64,000 bases of DNA from CAVWZH01 sp963765285 (GTDB taxonomy: Bacteria; Acidobacteriota; Terriglobia; Terriglobales; Acidobacteriaceae): positions 62,001-126,000 of the forward strand of contig CAVXVR010000007.1 of the NCBI GenBank assembly GCA_963765285.1. The letters are read 5' to 3'. Both the position numbers and the translations under genes were made by a program. Below the pieces are notes generated by a model, which saw only the letters and a program-made list of their open reading frames with translations, was not told the DNA's origin and ran no database searches. Positions 30,583 through 43,982 of the stretch are shown here, piece by piece; position 1 is the stretch's first letter, and every line of letters begins with the position of its first letter.

Positions 30583-30760
30583 GCAGTGGTCAGTGGCCCG
30601 TGATTAGCGGCCAGTTACCACTCTTTGTTGGGCCGGAAGCATCAGAGCAGGTGCTTCCATTCCCTTTTCCCTAGAATCCTGTTCCTAAAATCGCGTTCCT
30701 GAAATCTCGTTTGGGTCAGCGGTCAGTGACTAGTCACTGACCACTGGCCACTGGCCACTG
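30583..30760. repeat. CAGTGGTCAGTGGCC repeat units between rpoC and rpoB
   Basis: Two clusters (30583-30620 and 30716-30760) of the words CAGTGGTCAGTGG and CCACTGGCCACTG in opposite orientations; 30721-30742 is a perfect 22-base palindrome. The same words recur at 39279-39355. In the rpoB-rpoC transcript they could form a strong hairpin, so they may also protect or cut the message. Confidence 0.7.
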
Positions 30761-30763
30761 AAC

Positions 30764-35227
<4,464 letters not shown>

Positions 35228-35642
35228 TCAGAGACTCCCAACTTTCAAGCGCAGCCAAGGGCTGCGGAAAACTGCGGAAATGTTAAGGGCGCCGAGTGCG
35301 CCAGGGTGCTAATCAATCCGAAGAATTCCACGAAAAATACGTACGCGCCCGCAGGGACATAACTCCCCGCAGGCGCCGAATGCGACGCTTAGCCTTGTTA
35401 GTAATGTATGTTTCCGCGCCAGTTCTTTAAGGCCTGTTCCCGTCCCGCTGCCCGCGGGACAGTTGCCAAATCGTTAGAGCAGCCGCGCCACGCTCCCTCG
35501 ATCTATCGGAAGTACGGGCCGCCCGAAATTACTTCGTGAAGGGAAGCGGTGTTAATTTAGATGCAAACACCCGCCTCCAGGCTTCACAAGTTAGATCGCT
35601 CGCCCGATCCGGTCTTGCAGACCGAATCGGACCCGCCAGGAA
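35228..35642 (-). promoter_or_regulatory. structured 415-bp leader between rplL and rpoB
   Basis: No gene is visible. On the minus strand three hairpins can form: 35604-35630 (12 bp with one G-U, loop GCA) twelve bases after the rplL stop; 35442-35460 (seven bp); and 35345-35376 (imperfect, about ten pairs of twelve). None has a T-run. In other bacteria this gap holds an attenuator or RNase III site that sets the ratio of ribosomal protein to polymerase; the same role is inferred here. Confidence 0.5.
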
Positions 35643-36026
35643 CTACTTCACCTCTACGGTGGCCCCTGCGTCGGTGAACTTCTTCTTGATGGTCTCCGCT
35701 TCTTCTTTGGAAACACCTTCCTTGATGGACTTGGGCGCGCCGTCGACCAGATCCTTGGCTTCCTTCAAGCCGAGGCTGGTGACTTCACGCACTGCCTTGA
35801 TTACATTGATCTTATTGGCCCCGACTTCCTTCAGAACCACGCTGAATTCAGTCTTCTCCTCGGCCGGAGCCGCGCCGCCTGCCGCCGCGCCCCCGCCTGC
35901 CACCATTACCGGGGCCGCTGCCGCCGCCGAAACGCCCAAACGCGCTTCGAGCTTCTTGACCAGGTCCGCCGCTTCGAGCAGCGACAAACCTACGATTGAT
36001 TCTTCCAACTGCGCCAAATCCGCCAT
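35643..36026 (-). CDS. rplL: 50S ribosomal protein L7/L12
   Basis: 127 residues from the ATG at 36026. The N-terminal dimerisation part (LAQLEESIVGLSLLEAADLVKKLEARLGV), the Ala/Gly hinge (AAAAAPVMVAGGGAAAGG) and the C-terminal domain (EFSVVLKEVGANKINVIKAVREVTSLGLKEAKDLVDGAPK) are all present. It forms the ribosome stalk that recruits elongation factors such as the EF-Tu encoded upstream. It lies between rplJ and rpoB; the longer in-frame extension is not protein-like. Confidence 0.97.
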   Translation of the reverse strand: MADLAQLEESIVGLSLLEAADLVKKLEARLGVSAAAAAPVMVAGGGAAAGGAAPAEEKTEFSVVLKEVGANKINVIKAVREVTSLGLKEAKDLVDGAPKSIKEGVSKEEAETIKKKFTDAGATVEVK

Positions 36027-36248
36027 GTCTAGTTCTCCAGTCTTATTCGTATTTCGTCGTTCGGCTGCCAAGTTTCCAGTGCGCCAAGCCCATTCGCCGC
36101 GCCAGACAACGCCGCGAAGCGGAACCACGCAACCCTCAGCTGCCGACGACTGAACTCATTTCGTAATTTGGCAACTTGTAATTCGGTACTTTGAGAACCA
36201 ACCGGCCTCAAATCACAAAATTACCCGATTACAAAATTACAAATCTCG

Positions 36249-36782
36249 TCATGCTTCCCTAAACTTCTTCTGCTCCACGCCCTGGCCTACGACCACCGCC
36301 AGATTGCGTCCCACGGCGTTCACCGTAGTCACCAAGCGCTGCGCCGGCGAACTCAGCAGGAACAGCAGCTTGGAGTAGATTTCTTCCTTCGACGGCATGG
36401 TCGCCAGCGCGTTGATCTCTTTGATCGTTATCACGCGGCCTTCGACCACTCCCGCCTTGAAGGTGAATTCCGGATTGTCCTTGGCGTACTTGGCCAGCGC
36501 TTTGGCCAGCGCCACCGGATCGCCCTGGGTGTAGGCAATCGAAGTTACGCCGGAGAGGTTCTTCAACACCTCTTCCACCTTTGTGCCCTTGGCGGCGCGC
36601 TCTGCCAGTGTGTTCTTCACCACGCGATACTTGGCGCCGGAAGTCCGCAGCGTCTTGCGCAGTTCAAAGTCCTGGGCCACGGTCAGCTTGCTGTAGGTGG
36701 CCACGATCGCCGTGGAAACCTTCTGCAGCTCGCCGGTCAGCTTTTCTACCTGCTCGTTTTTCTTAGCTCTGGTAACCGCCAT
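36249..36782 (-). CDS. rplJ: 50S ribosomal protein L10
   Basis: 177 residues. The family signature is clear from AIVATYSKLTVAQDFELRKTLRTSGAKYRVVKNTLAERAAKGT and the middle AYTQGDPVALAKALAKYAKDNPEF. L10 anchors L7/L12 dimers at the stalk base. The 222-bp gap to rplL is unusually long for this pair and contains AAATTACAAAATTAC-type short repeats rather than a gene; upstream is a REP-like palindrome. Confidence 0.95.
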   Translation of the reverse strand: MAVTRAKKNEQVEKLTGELQKVSTAIVATYSKLTVAQDFELRKTLRTSGAKYRVVKNTLAERAAKGTKVEEVLKNLSGVTSIAYTQGDPVALAKALAKYAKDNPEFTFKAGVVEGRVITIKEINALATMPSKEEIYSKLLFLLSSPAQRLVTTVNAVGRNLAVVVGQGVEQKKFREA

Positions 36783-36810
36783 ATCGTCAATCCCTCATCG
36801 ATTCGCGTAG

Positions 36811-36831
36811 GGACAGCCGCCTCGGCTGTCC
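36811..36831. repeat. REP-like palindrome between rplA and rplJ
   Basis: GGACAGCC-GCCTC-GGCTGTCC: eight-base arms around GCCTC, the same design as the copy at 37631-37657. A second small inverted repeat (CCGGCC/GGCCGG) follows. Confidence 0.75.
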
Positions 36832-36851
36832 GCCCGGCCGTAGGCCGGCAA

Positions 36852-37559
36852 CTATGCCTTAGCCGCAGCTTCCGCCGCGCTGGTGTCGATCTGAATTCCG
36901 GGGCCCATGCTCGAACTCAGATAGCACCCCTTGATGTATTTGCCCTTGGCCACCGTCGGCTTCGCCTTGATCACGCTGCCGATCAGCACTGAAGCGTTCT
37001 CAATCAGCTTCTCGGGCGGAAACGAAATCTTGCCCACCGGCACATGGACCAGCGCCGTCTTGTCGGTGCGGAACTCCACTTTGCCAGCCTTGATTTCCTG
37101 CACGGCCTTGGCGACATCAAAGGTGACCGTCCCGGTCTTGGGATTCGGCATCAAGCCTTTGGGGCCCAGCACTTTACCCAGACGTCCGACGGACTTCATG
37201 ACGTCAGGCGTAGCAATGAGGGCATCAAAATCGGTCCAGTTCTCTTTGTTGATCTTCTCGACCATGTCCTCGCCGCCCACAAAATCCGCGCCCGCCTGCT
37301 CGGCTTCTTTGATCTTTTCGCCGCTGGCGATTACCAGGACGCGCTTGGATTTGCCCAGTCCGTTCGGCAGCACAACCGTTCCCCGGACCATCTGGTCGGC
37401 ATGCTTGGGATCGACGCCCAGCCGCAAAGTGATTTCAACCGTCTCGTCAAACTTGGCGAACTTCACTTTTTGCAGCAGCGGAACCGCGTCCTTCAATAGA
37501 TAGGGACGCGCCTCGACCCCCTGCCGCGCCTTGGTAATGTTCTTTCCTGCTTTTCTCAT
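36852..37559 (-). CDS. rplA: 50S ribosomal protein L1
   Basis: 235 residues from the ATG at 37559, which has GAGGAAGAG before it; the longer frame would run back through a palindromic repeat. MRKAGKNITKARQGVEARPYLLKDAV, GKSKRVLVIASGEKIKEAEQAGADFVG and LGKVLGPKGLMPNPKTGTVT are the L1 signature. L1 forms the E-site stalk and in many bacteria represses the rplK-rplA message. The gene follows rplK with a gap of 137 bp carrying a REP-like palindrome. Confidence 0.95.
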   Translation of the reverse strand: MRKAGKNITKARQGVEARPYLLKDAVPLLQKVKFAKFDETVEITLRLGVDPKHADQMVRGTVVLPNGLGKSKRVLVIASGEKIKEAEQAGADFVGGEDMVEKINKENWTDFDALIATPDVMKSVGRLGKVLGPKGLMPNPKTGTVTFDVAKAVQEIKAGKVEFRTDKTALVHVPVGKISFPPEKLIENASVLIGSVIKAKPTVAKGKYIKGCYLSSSMGPGIQIDTSAAEAAAKA

Positions 37560-37630
37560 CTGCTCTTCCTCGTCTCCCACCGCCCAGCGCTGTTTCTGCT
37601 GGGCCGTAGTGTCTTCGACTACCACAAACC

Positions 37631-37657
37631 GTGTGGGGACGGCCGCCTCGGCCGTCC
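37631..37657. repeat. REP-like palindrome between rplK and rplA
   Basis: GTGTGG lead-in, then GGACGGCC-GCCTC-GGCCGTCC. It is the clearest copy of the family in this window. Confidence 0.8.
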
Positions 37658-37696
37658 GGCGAAGCAACGCTCCGCAACGCCCGCGACCACGCAAAC

Positions 37697-38128
37697 CTAC
37701 CCAACTACATCAATTCCCATCGACCGCGCCGTACCGCGGACGCTCTTCACCGCCGCTTCCACCGACGCCGCATTCAAATCCGGCATCTTCTGCCTGGCGA
37801 TGTCTTCCACCTGCCGCAGCGTAACTTTGCCGACTTTGTCCTTGTTCGGCGTTCCTGAGCCCTTGGCAATCCCCGCGGCGCGCTTCAGCAAGATAGACGC
37901 CGGCGGCGTCTTGGTGATGAAGGTGAAAGAGCGGTCGGTGTACACCGTCACGACGACCGGAACAATCAGCCCTTCCAGTTCCTTTTGGCCGGTGCGGGCG
38001 TTGAACTGCTTGCAGAACTCCATGATGTTGATCTGCGCCTGCCCGAGCGCCGGTCCTACCGGAGGCGCCGGCGTGGCCTTGCCCGCCGCGATCTGCAGTT
38101 TCACGTAACCTGTTGCCTTCTTCGCCAT
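37697..38128 (-). CDS. rplK: 50S ribosomal protein L11
   Basis: 143 residues, full length. KLQIAAGKATPAPPVGPALGQAQINIMEFCKQFNART is the L11 N-terminal domain with its two prolines contacted by thiostrepton. TPPASILLKRAAGIAKGSGTPNKDKVGKVT and ARQKMPDLNAASVEAAVKSVRGTARSMGI form the RNA-binding half. It sits between nusG and rplA as in most bacteria. Confidence 0.97.
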   Translation of the reverse strand: MAKKATGYVKLQIAAGKATPAPPVGPALGQAQINIMEFCKQFNARTGQKELEGLIVPVVVTVYTDRSFTFITKTPPASILLKRAAGIAKGSGTPNKDKVGKVTLRQVEDIARQKMPDLNAASVEAAVKSVRGTARSMGIDVVG

Positions 38129-38196
38129 TTCCTAATCCCTGCCTCGAACTTAATCTGTGTAGGGCCGGGTACGCTCTGATCAAGAACGACCCGGCC

Positions 38197-38222
38197 GGCG
38201 GGTCAGAGACCCGCCGCCACAC
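38197..38222. repeat. REP-like palindrome between nusG and rplK
   Basis: GGCGGGTC-AGA-GACCCGCC followed by GCCACACG, so the minus strand has the family's GTGTGG lead-in. It touches the nusG stop region. Confidence 0.7.
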
Positions 38223-38225
38223 GTG

Positions 38226-38855
38226 CTATGCGACCTTTTCCACCTGGTTAAACTCCAACTCCACCGGCGTCGACCGGCCGAAAATCGTGACCATCACCTT
38301 CAGCGTCTCGCGGTCCTCATTCACCTCGTCCACGATGCCCTGGAACGTAGCAAACGGCCCTTCCGTAATGCGCACCGTCTCGTTCTTCTCAAACTTGACC
38401 TTGAGCTTGGGCGCGCCCTTGCTGTCCGCAACCTTGTAAACGATGTGCTGCACTTCTTCGTCCGAAAGCGGCGTCGGTTGCTGCCCCGTCCCGACGAAAC
38501 CCGTCACCCGCGGCGTCGACTTCACCACGTGCCAGACGTGGTCGTTCATGTCCATCTCGACCAGCACGTAGCCGGGATAGAACATGCGCTCGGAGGTGTA
38601 CTTCTTACCTCCACGTACCTCGGTGACCGATTCGGTGGGGATCAGCACTTTGCCGATCTTGTCTTGAAGACCGAACGCTGCTACGCGCGATTCGAGCGAT
38701 TCCTTCACCTTGCGCTCAAACCCCGAGTAGGAGTGGATGATGTACCACTTCATATTGGGATTGCGCGGCGTTTCGGTGGCATCGCCCACGGGCACAGCGG
38801 CATCCCCGCCAGCCTGGGGTTCCGCGGTCGCCTGGTTCTTTTCTTCTTCCTGCAT
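38226..38855 (-). CDS. nusG: transcription antitermination factor NusG
   Basis: 209 residues. An acidic, Ala/Glu/Gln-rich extension of ~34 residues precedes the usual start MKWYIIHSYSGFERKVKESLESR. The NGN domain (VRGGKKYTSERMFYPGYVLVEMDMNDHVWHVVKSTPRVTGFVG) and the C-terminal KOW domain (VRITEGPFATFQGIVDEVNEDRETLKVMVTIFGRSTPVEL) are complete. It binds RNA polymerase and links it to ribosomes or Rho. The acidic start is longer than the E. coli protein; an internal ATG at MKWYII would remove it. Confidence 0.96.
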   Translation of the reverse strand: MQEEEKNQATAEPQAGGDAAVPVGDATETPRNPNMKWYIIHSYSGFERKVKESLESRVAAFGLQDKIGKVLIPTESVTEVRGGKKYTSERMFYPGYVLVEMDMNDHVWHVVKSTPRVTGFVGTGQQPTPLSDEEVQHIVYKVADSKGAPKLKVKFEKNETVRITEGPFATFQGIVDEVNEDRETLKVMVTIFGRSTPVELEFNQVEKVA

Positions 38856-38885
38856 AATCGTTTTGATGTTCTTCCGTCCTTCGCC

Positions 38886-39182
38886 TTAGCGGTGCGTCAG
38901 ATACTGAATCAGGTAGGTGACGCCTCTGCCCACCGTGTTGTCCACCGCCCAGAAATACAGGCCAAACAAAAACACGGTGATGATCACGACCGTCGTCGTG
39001 GCGCGTACTTCCTTCATGGACGGCGCGGTGACCTTCTTCATCTCCGTGCGCACGTCGTTGTAGAAGGCTTTGCCGCGCTCCGGCCAGGCTTTGATCCGGT
39101 CGCCCAGGTTCTCTCCGGCCGTTGCGAGTGAATCCGCCATTTTTTTCGTCTCGACTCCCATACGCTTCCCGGCCTCGTCCAT
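38886..39182 (-). CDS. secE: preprotein translocase subunit SecE
   Basis: 98 residues when started at 39182, the first ATG that does not run into tRNA-Trp; ATGs at 39161 and 39140 are also possible and no RBS decides. The amphipathic WPERGKAFYNDVRTEMKKVTAPSMKEVRATTTVVIITVFLFGLYFWAVD is the single-helix SecE core. It stabilises SecY in the inner membrane. The place between tRNA-Trp and nusG is the bacterial norm. Confidence 0.9.
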   Translation of the reverse strand: MDEAGKRMGVETKKMADSLATAGENLGDRIKAWPERGKAFYNDVRTEMKKVTAPSMKEVRATTTVVIITVFLFGLYFWAVDNTVGRGVTYLIQYLTHR

Positions 39183-39197
39183 CCCTTTCCCAAACTC

Positions 39198-39273
39198 TGG
39201 CAGGGGCGGAGGGATTCGAACCCCCAAGTCCGGTTTTGGAGACCGGCAGTTTAACCGTTGAGCTTACGCCCCT
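39198..39273 (-). tRNA. tRNA-Trp (CCA anticodon)
   Basis: A full cloverleaf with acceptor arms AGGGGCG/CGCCCCT, D-arm AAGCTCAACGGTTAAAC, anticodon loop CTCCAAA and T-arm GGGGGTTCGAATCCCTC. Discriminator G and CCA are encoded. It lies between rpmG and secE, as in many bacteria. Confidence 0.97.
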
Positions 39274-39278
39274 AAAAA

Positions 39279-39355
39279 CAGTGGTCAGTGGCCAGTGACT
39301 AGTTGCTAGTTTTCGGTCTTGCTTTCACTAGCCACTGATCACCAGCCACTAACCA
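39279..39355. repeat. inverted CAGTGGTCAGTGGCC repeats between rpmG and tRNA-Trp
   Basis: Arms of about 25-30 bases (39279-39305 and 39326-39355) carry the same words in opposite orientation around a short spacer. It is the same family as at 30583-30760, and would fold in the rpmG-tRNA-secE transcript. Confidence 0.65.
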
Positions 39356-39357
39356 CT

Positions 39358-39510
39358 TTATTTCACTTCTTTATGCGGCGTATGCTTCCGGCAGCGGCGG
39401 CAGAACTTCTTGATCTCGAAGCGCTCCGACATCGTCTTCCGGTTCTTGGTCTTCGAATAATTCCGCTCTTTGCAATCGCCGCACTGCATCGTAATGATTT
39501 CCCGGGGCAT
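39358..39510 (-). CDS. rpmG: 50S ribosomal protein L33
   Basis: 50 residues, read directly on the minus strand from ATG 39510 to TAA 39358: MPREIITMQCGDCKERNYS, then KTKNRKTMSERFEIKKFC and RRCRKHTPHKEVK. Four cysteines (C-x2-C and C-x2-C) mark the zinc-binding form. It stands between tuf and tRNA-Trp, its normal place. Confidence 0.95.
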   Translation of the reverse strand: MPREIITMQCGDCKERNYSKTKNRKTMSERFEIKKFCRRCRKHTPHKEVK

Positions 39511-39605
39511 CTGCACACTCCAATCAAAATGCTGAATTTAGAAGTCAGAATGCCGAACTTGCTTTTCTTCTTACTTCTTCATTCTTCCTTCTAACTTCTG
39601 CCTTG

Positions 39606-40793
<1,188 letters not shown>

Positions 40794-40819
40794 ATTCGTC
40801 GGCCTCTAGCTCCTTACAC

Positions 40820-40860
40820 TTTGTCATCCTGAGGCGCGCATTTTGCGCCGAAGGACCTGT
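40820..40860. repeat. TCATCCTGAGG-type dispersed repeat
   Basis: TTGTCATCCTGAGGCGCGCA followed by TTTTGCGCCGAAGGACCTGT: a short hairpin (GGCGC/GCGCC) flanked by words found widely between acidobacterial genes. Only one copy in this window, so the family claim is from general knowledge. Confidence 0.5.
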
Positions 40861-40901
40861 GTATTTCCCTTGCAGCGCGGCCATCTTGCCCGCGCAAACT
40901 C

Positions 40902-41225
40902 TCAGTAATACTGAAAAAGCTTCCTGAACCTGTGGCGCAAATCATGATCGACGGATTCAAGCTTCGACAAATAAAACTCGCGTATCTGCGCCTGGTCCGA
41001 AACCGTCAACGCCTGATGCAAGCTCTGTGCGCCGGCTGCAATCCCGTCGTCCAAAATCTTCTTGCCCAGGATCAAATCAAAGTCGCGAATCCGCAGTCCC
41101 TTGCTATGCACCCGCTTCAGAAACTTCTCCGCCGCTTCTGGACGGAAGGCGCGCTCAATCGCGCCCTTCAGTTCCTCAAACTCTTTTTCCTTCTCAACCT
41201 TGATCGTCGCTTGTTCGAAACTCAC
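40902..41225 (-). CDS. 107-residue protein of unknown function between tRNA-Gly and tuf
   Basis: A highly charged helical protein (KVEKEKEFEELKGAIERAFR, HSKGLRIRDFDLILGKKILD, HDLRHRFRKLFQYY) without membrane segments. Codon use and the ATG 25 bases from tRNA-Gly suggest it is real and transcribed with tuf. I do not recognise a family; a nucleic-acid or ribosome-related role would fit the neighbourhood but nothing in the sequence proves it. Confidence 0.65.
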   Translation of the reverse strand: MSFEQATIKVEKEKEFEELKGAIERAFRPEAAEKFLKRVHSKGLRIRDFDLILGKKILDDGIAAGAQSLHQALTVSDQAQIREFYLSKLESVDHDLRHRFRKLFQYY

Positions 41226-41249
41226 TGCGGTTTACCTTCCCCGAGATCC

Positions 41250-41324
41250 TGGAGCGGGAGACGGGAATCGAACCCGCGACCAACAGCTTGGAAGGCTGTG
41301 ACTCTACCACTGAGTTACTCCCGC
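41250..41324 (-). tRNA. tRNA-Gly (TCC anticodon)
   Basis: Acceptor GCGGGAG/CTCCCGC, anticodon stem ACAGC/GCTGT with loop CTTCCAA, T-arm CGGGTTCGATTCCCG; discriminator T and CCA encoded. Confidence 0.97.
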
Positions 41325-41350
41325 CCGAAACAGCCGTCAGCTTTCAGCCG

Positions 41351-41671
41351 TCAACCCCCGACTTTCAGCAAACTCTGGTGATTCTTCTGGACCAATCCTC
41401 TCAGCAGAATCGTAATTCCACTGATGTAAATGACGTGCGTAACAATAAAGCAAATCCGCGTAATCACGACGTCTTCGAAAATTGACGGCACGCTTACCGA
41501 AATGAAAACACCGAGTACCGCCGGCAAAATCAACCCACGCCGTAACCGCGATAAATCGCGACGAAACCGCACAAAAACGAGTGACAAGAGCACTAGATAG
41601 GCGACAGCGATCAAAATGCCCACCCATTTCACCATCAGCCACGAACCCGTCATCGCGTTCATGCTTGTCAC
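41351..41671 (-). CDS. small membrane protein of unknown function between tRNA genes
   Basis: About 106 residues from a GTG at 41671 (an ATG lies three codons on). Three or four hydrophobic segments are visible: WVGILIAVAYLVLLSLVFV, LILPAVLGVFISVSV and ITRICFIVTHVIYISGITILL, with an Arg-rich loop between the first two. It is a plausible integral membrane protein, sitting between tRNA-Thr(GGT) and tRNA-Gly. No family recognised; a false frame in spacer DNA is less likely given the hydrophobic pattern. Confidence 0.5.
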   Translation of the reverse strand: MTSMNAMTGSWLMVKWVGILIAVAYLVLLSLVFVRFRRDLSRLRRGLILPAVLGVFISVSVPSIFEDVVITRICFIVTHVIYISGITILLRGLVQKNHQSLLKVGG

Positions 41672-41679
41672 TCAAACTC

Positions 41680-41755
<76 letters not shown>

Positions 41756-41773
41756 AAAACTCTCAGCACTTCC

Positions 41774-42031
41774 CTATGAATCAACTTCTCCGGCAACGTC
41801 GGCCTGACTCTCGTCCACGTCGCTGCCCTCAACCACCGGCCCGGCGTCCTTGCGATGGATCCACGTCTTCAACGCAAACATCGCCAGAACCAGCAACGGC
41901 AAAAGACGAATGCGTGGGTCAGGAAGGGTGGCCCACACCAAAACTCCCAACACCAGGTACGCGGCCAGCGCCAATGCCAACCGATTCACGCGCGCCTTCT
42001 CGCCGGCGATTCCAACTCTCGCGGTACCCAT
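41774..42031 (-). CDS. small two-helix membrane protein between tRNA genes
   Basis: 85 residues: a short charged start, two close hydrophobic segments (LALALAAYLVLGVLVWATL and LLPLLVLAMFALKTWI) and an acidic tail (GSDVDESQADVAGEVDS). It lies between tRNA-Tyr and tRNA-Thr(GGT). The charge and helix pattern look real, but I know no family for it. Confidence 0.5.
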   Translation of the reverse strand: MGTARVGIAGEKARVNRLALALAAYLVLGVLVWATLPDPRIRLLPLLVLAMFALKTWIHRKDAGPVVEGSDVDESQADVAGEVDS

Positions 42032-42057
42032 CGCACTCCAGCCAGGCAGTTCAACAC

Positions 42058-42146
42058 TGGTGCACAGGGAAGGATTCGAACCTTCGTACCTCGCTAGGAG
42101 GAGCAGATTTACAGTCTGCCGGCTTTAACCACTCACCCACCTGTGC
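42058..42146 (-). tRNA. tRNA-Tyr (GTA anticodon)
   Basis: 89 bases with the long variable arm of class II tRNAs. Acceptor GCACAGG/CCTGTGC, anticodon loop CTGTAAA, T-arm AAGGTTCGAATCCTT; discriminator A and CCA encoded. Confidence 0.97.
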
Positions 42147-42353
42147 AGAAACCGGCTTCAAACCTCACGCTTCACAGCGCTTCAAGCAGAACGGAAACAC
42201 ATTGTCGGGTTCGCGCACGACTCAAGGTGAACCGAAGACCGGAGTTGCGCGCACACATCCTCTGGCGCGCAAACACCACACTTGGAAATTCTTCCTTATG
42301 GAGTGCCGTTGGAAAACCTGCTATGCCGCCACGCCGCGTTCAAATCCGTTTCC

Positions 42354-42429
42354 TGGAGCTGGCGAAGGGATTCGAACCCCCGACCCTCTGATTACAAATC
42401 AGATGCTCTACCACCTGAGCTACGCCAGC
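42354..42429 (-). tRNA. tRNA-Thr (TGT anticodon)
   Basis: Acceptor GCTGGCG/CGCCAGC, D-arm TAGCTCAGGTGGTAGAGCA, anticodon loop TTTGTAA, T-arm GGGGGTTCGAATCCCTT; CCA encoded. First tRNA of the array; the ~200 bp to tRNA-Tyr hold no gene. Confidence 0.97.
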
Positions 42430-42504
42430 AGTTCGCAGTAGTGCCCTGCCTCAAGACACTTCCGCACTGATCCCTTCTTCATGTCCGGGACAACAATATA
42501 AGTT

Positions 42505-42532
42505 ACCATAGCGGTACCTGACGTGCAAGCAA
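42505..42532 (-). promoter_or_regulatory. candidate promoter of the tRNA-tuf block
   Basis: On the minus strand TTGCTT (42527-42532), a 16-base spacer and TATGGT (42505-42510), about 75 bases before tRNA-Thr(TGT). Matches to consensus are moderate. Confidence 0.4.
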
Positions 42533-42660
42533 TTGAATCCCAGCGGAATCACCCGCCTCGGGCTCATCCGTCCGATCCAAATTGAGGCCTGCACGAGGGA
42601 GCTCTCAGCCTTCTCAACGCGACTTCCCCCCGCTCTGCTATCATTTTGCCACCGCTTTTC

Positions 42661-43704
42661 ATGCGATTAAAGCGAAGACTCCCCATCTGGTTCGGCGTTG
42701 TGCTGGTGGCCTTGGCCGTCGCTGCGGTCGTAGTTCTGCGCAAACATGCTCCGCCGGAGGCGGCCCGCCTGTTGCCCGGCGCTGATGGTTTCGTTTACTT
42801 CAATCTCCGCTGGATCCGCCTGGCCAACGTCGTCCCCCAGTTGCCGCAGGTTTCTCACGATCCCGAGTACGAACAGTTCATCCAGGCCACAGGCTTTCAA
42901 TTCGAGCGCGATCTCGACCAGGCGGCCTTGGCGATTCACTACTCCAGTTCCGGAACGCCCAACTCCGGCGCGCCGGGCACAACGCAATTTTCCGAGATCT
43001 TTGTGGGCAAGCTTGACGGTGAAAGACTCCGCAATTACTTACACAACATTTCCCACTCCTCGGAGAACTACCACTCCATCGATATCTATGCGATTCCTCT
43101 CGAGGGACGCATACTACGCGTGGCGATTCTCGGGCCCGACACAGTCGCCGCTTCGAACCACCCTGATCCTGAAGTGATTCGCGGCATTATCGAGCGCTCC
43201 CGCAAACTGGCGTCCCCCTTTGGTGGACCTGCGCTCTTGCGCCAGTACTACAAGCAGGTTCCCCTGGCCAGCTTCGGCTGGGCCATTTTCCGGATCAATC
43301 CTCCGGGGCAGTCGGCTCCCACCCAGGGCACCCTTTCGTTTCTCTTTTCCAAACCAGCAGTGGCCGTGGTCTCGGCTCGCTACCTGGGAAAGATCCATCT
43401 GCGCGCGGAAGCTTTTACCGGCAGTGAAGAAGATGCCCAGCGTGTGACCGAGCAGGCCGGAACATTTCTGACCATGCTGCATTCCGCCGAAACCACCGTT
43501 TCCACCGGAGGCCCAGACGTCGACGTCAAGGCCTTCTTCGACGGGCTCCAGGTCGCCCAAAATAAGGATCGCGTGGAACTGACCGCTGTCGTGCCCCTCG
43601 GCTTCCTCCGCAAGGCTATGGCGGGGCCTGGACCGGAAGCGCCGGCGCCAACTCCGCCTACCCCAGCGCCAGCTACGCCGACGAAAGACAAATCCCATAA
43701 CTAA
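42661..43704 (+). CDS. membrane-anchored extracytoplasmic protein of unknown function
   Basis: 347 residues from ATG 42661; a TTG five codons earlier is less likely. One N-terminal helix (LPIWFGVVLVALAVAAVVVL) anchors a large outer domain starting LLPGADGFVYFNLRWIRLANVV, a pattern seen in acidobacterial proteins with a DUF3352-like look. The protein ends in a Pro/Ala/Thr-rich tail (PAPTPPTPAPATPTK). It starts a plus-strand run but is separated from ccdA by a 278-bp repeat region. Function unknown. Confidence 0.7.
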   Translation: MRLKRRLPIWFGVVLVALAVAAVVVLRKHAPPEAARLLPGADGFVYFNLRWIRLANVVPQLPQVSHDPEYEQFIQATGFQFERDLDQAALAIHYSSSGTPNSGAPGTTQFSEIFVGKLDGERLRNYLHNISHSSENYHSIDIYAIPLEGRILRVAILGPDTVAASNHPDPEVIRGIIERSRKLASPFGGPALLRQYYKQVPLASFGWAIFRINPPGQSAPTQGTLSFLFSKPAVAVVSARYLGKIHLRAEAFTGSEEDAQRVTEQAGTFLTMLHSAETTVSTGGPDVDVKAFFDGLQVAQNKDRVELTAVVPLGFLRKAMAGPGPEAPAPTPPTPAPATPTKDKSHN

Positions 43705-43775
43705 CAGTGCTTTCCGAGCGGCCGATTCCCGCCCAACACCAGTAGCTCCATGTAGCGGCGTTTGGATAAATTGGA

Positions 43776-43897
43776 TTTGTCATTCCGACGATTCGCTTAG
43801 CGAAGAGAAGGAAGCTGTTATCGGGTCGAAGCCTTCGTAATCGTGTCCACGAGAGCAGATTCCTCCTTGTCGCTACGCTCCTTGTCGGAATGACAAA
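43776..43897. repeat. REPIN-like inverted pair
   Basis: TTTGTCATTCCGAC at 43776-43789 begins a ~40-base element; its reverse (GTCGGAATGACAAA) ends a similar element at 43852-43897. Both contain a short hairpin (TTCGCTTAGCGAA and GTCGCTACGCTC types). Two inverted copies around about 35 bases are the design of REPINs moved by RAYT transposases; no such transposase gene is in the window. Confidence 0.65.
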
Positions 43898-43982
43898 GGT
43901 AACGGGTTTATTTGGACTGCACCGTTACCCAGCTCCAGCGGTATTACCTGCTTGTTCCGCCACGCAGGTACAATAAAGACCA

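Noticed and set aside
41776..42441. A 221-codon plus-strand frame across the tRNA array
   Set aside because: It runs through tRNA-Tyr and tRNA-Thr read backwards, so it cannot be a conserved protein.
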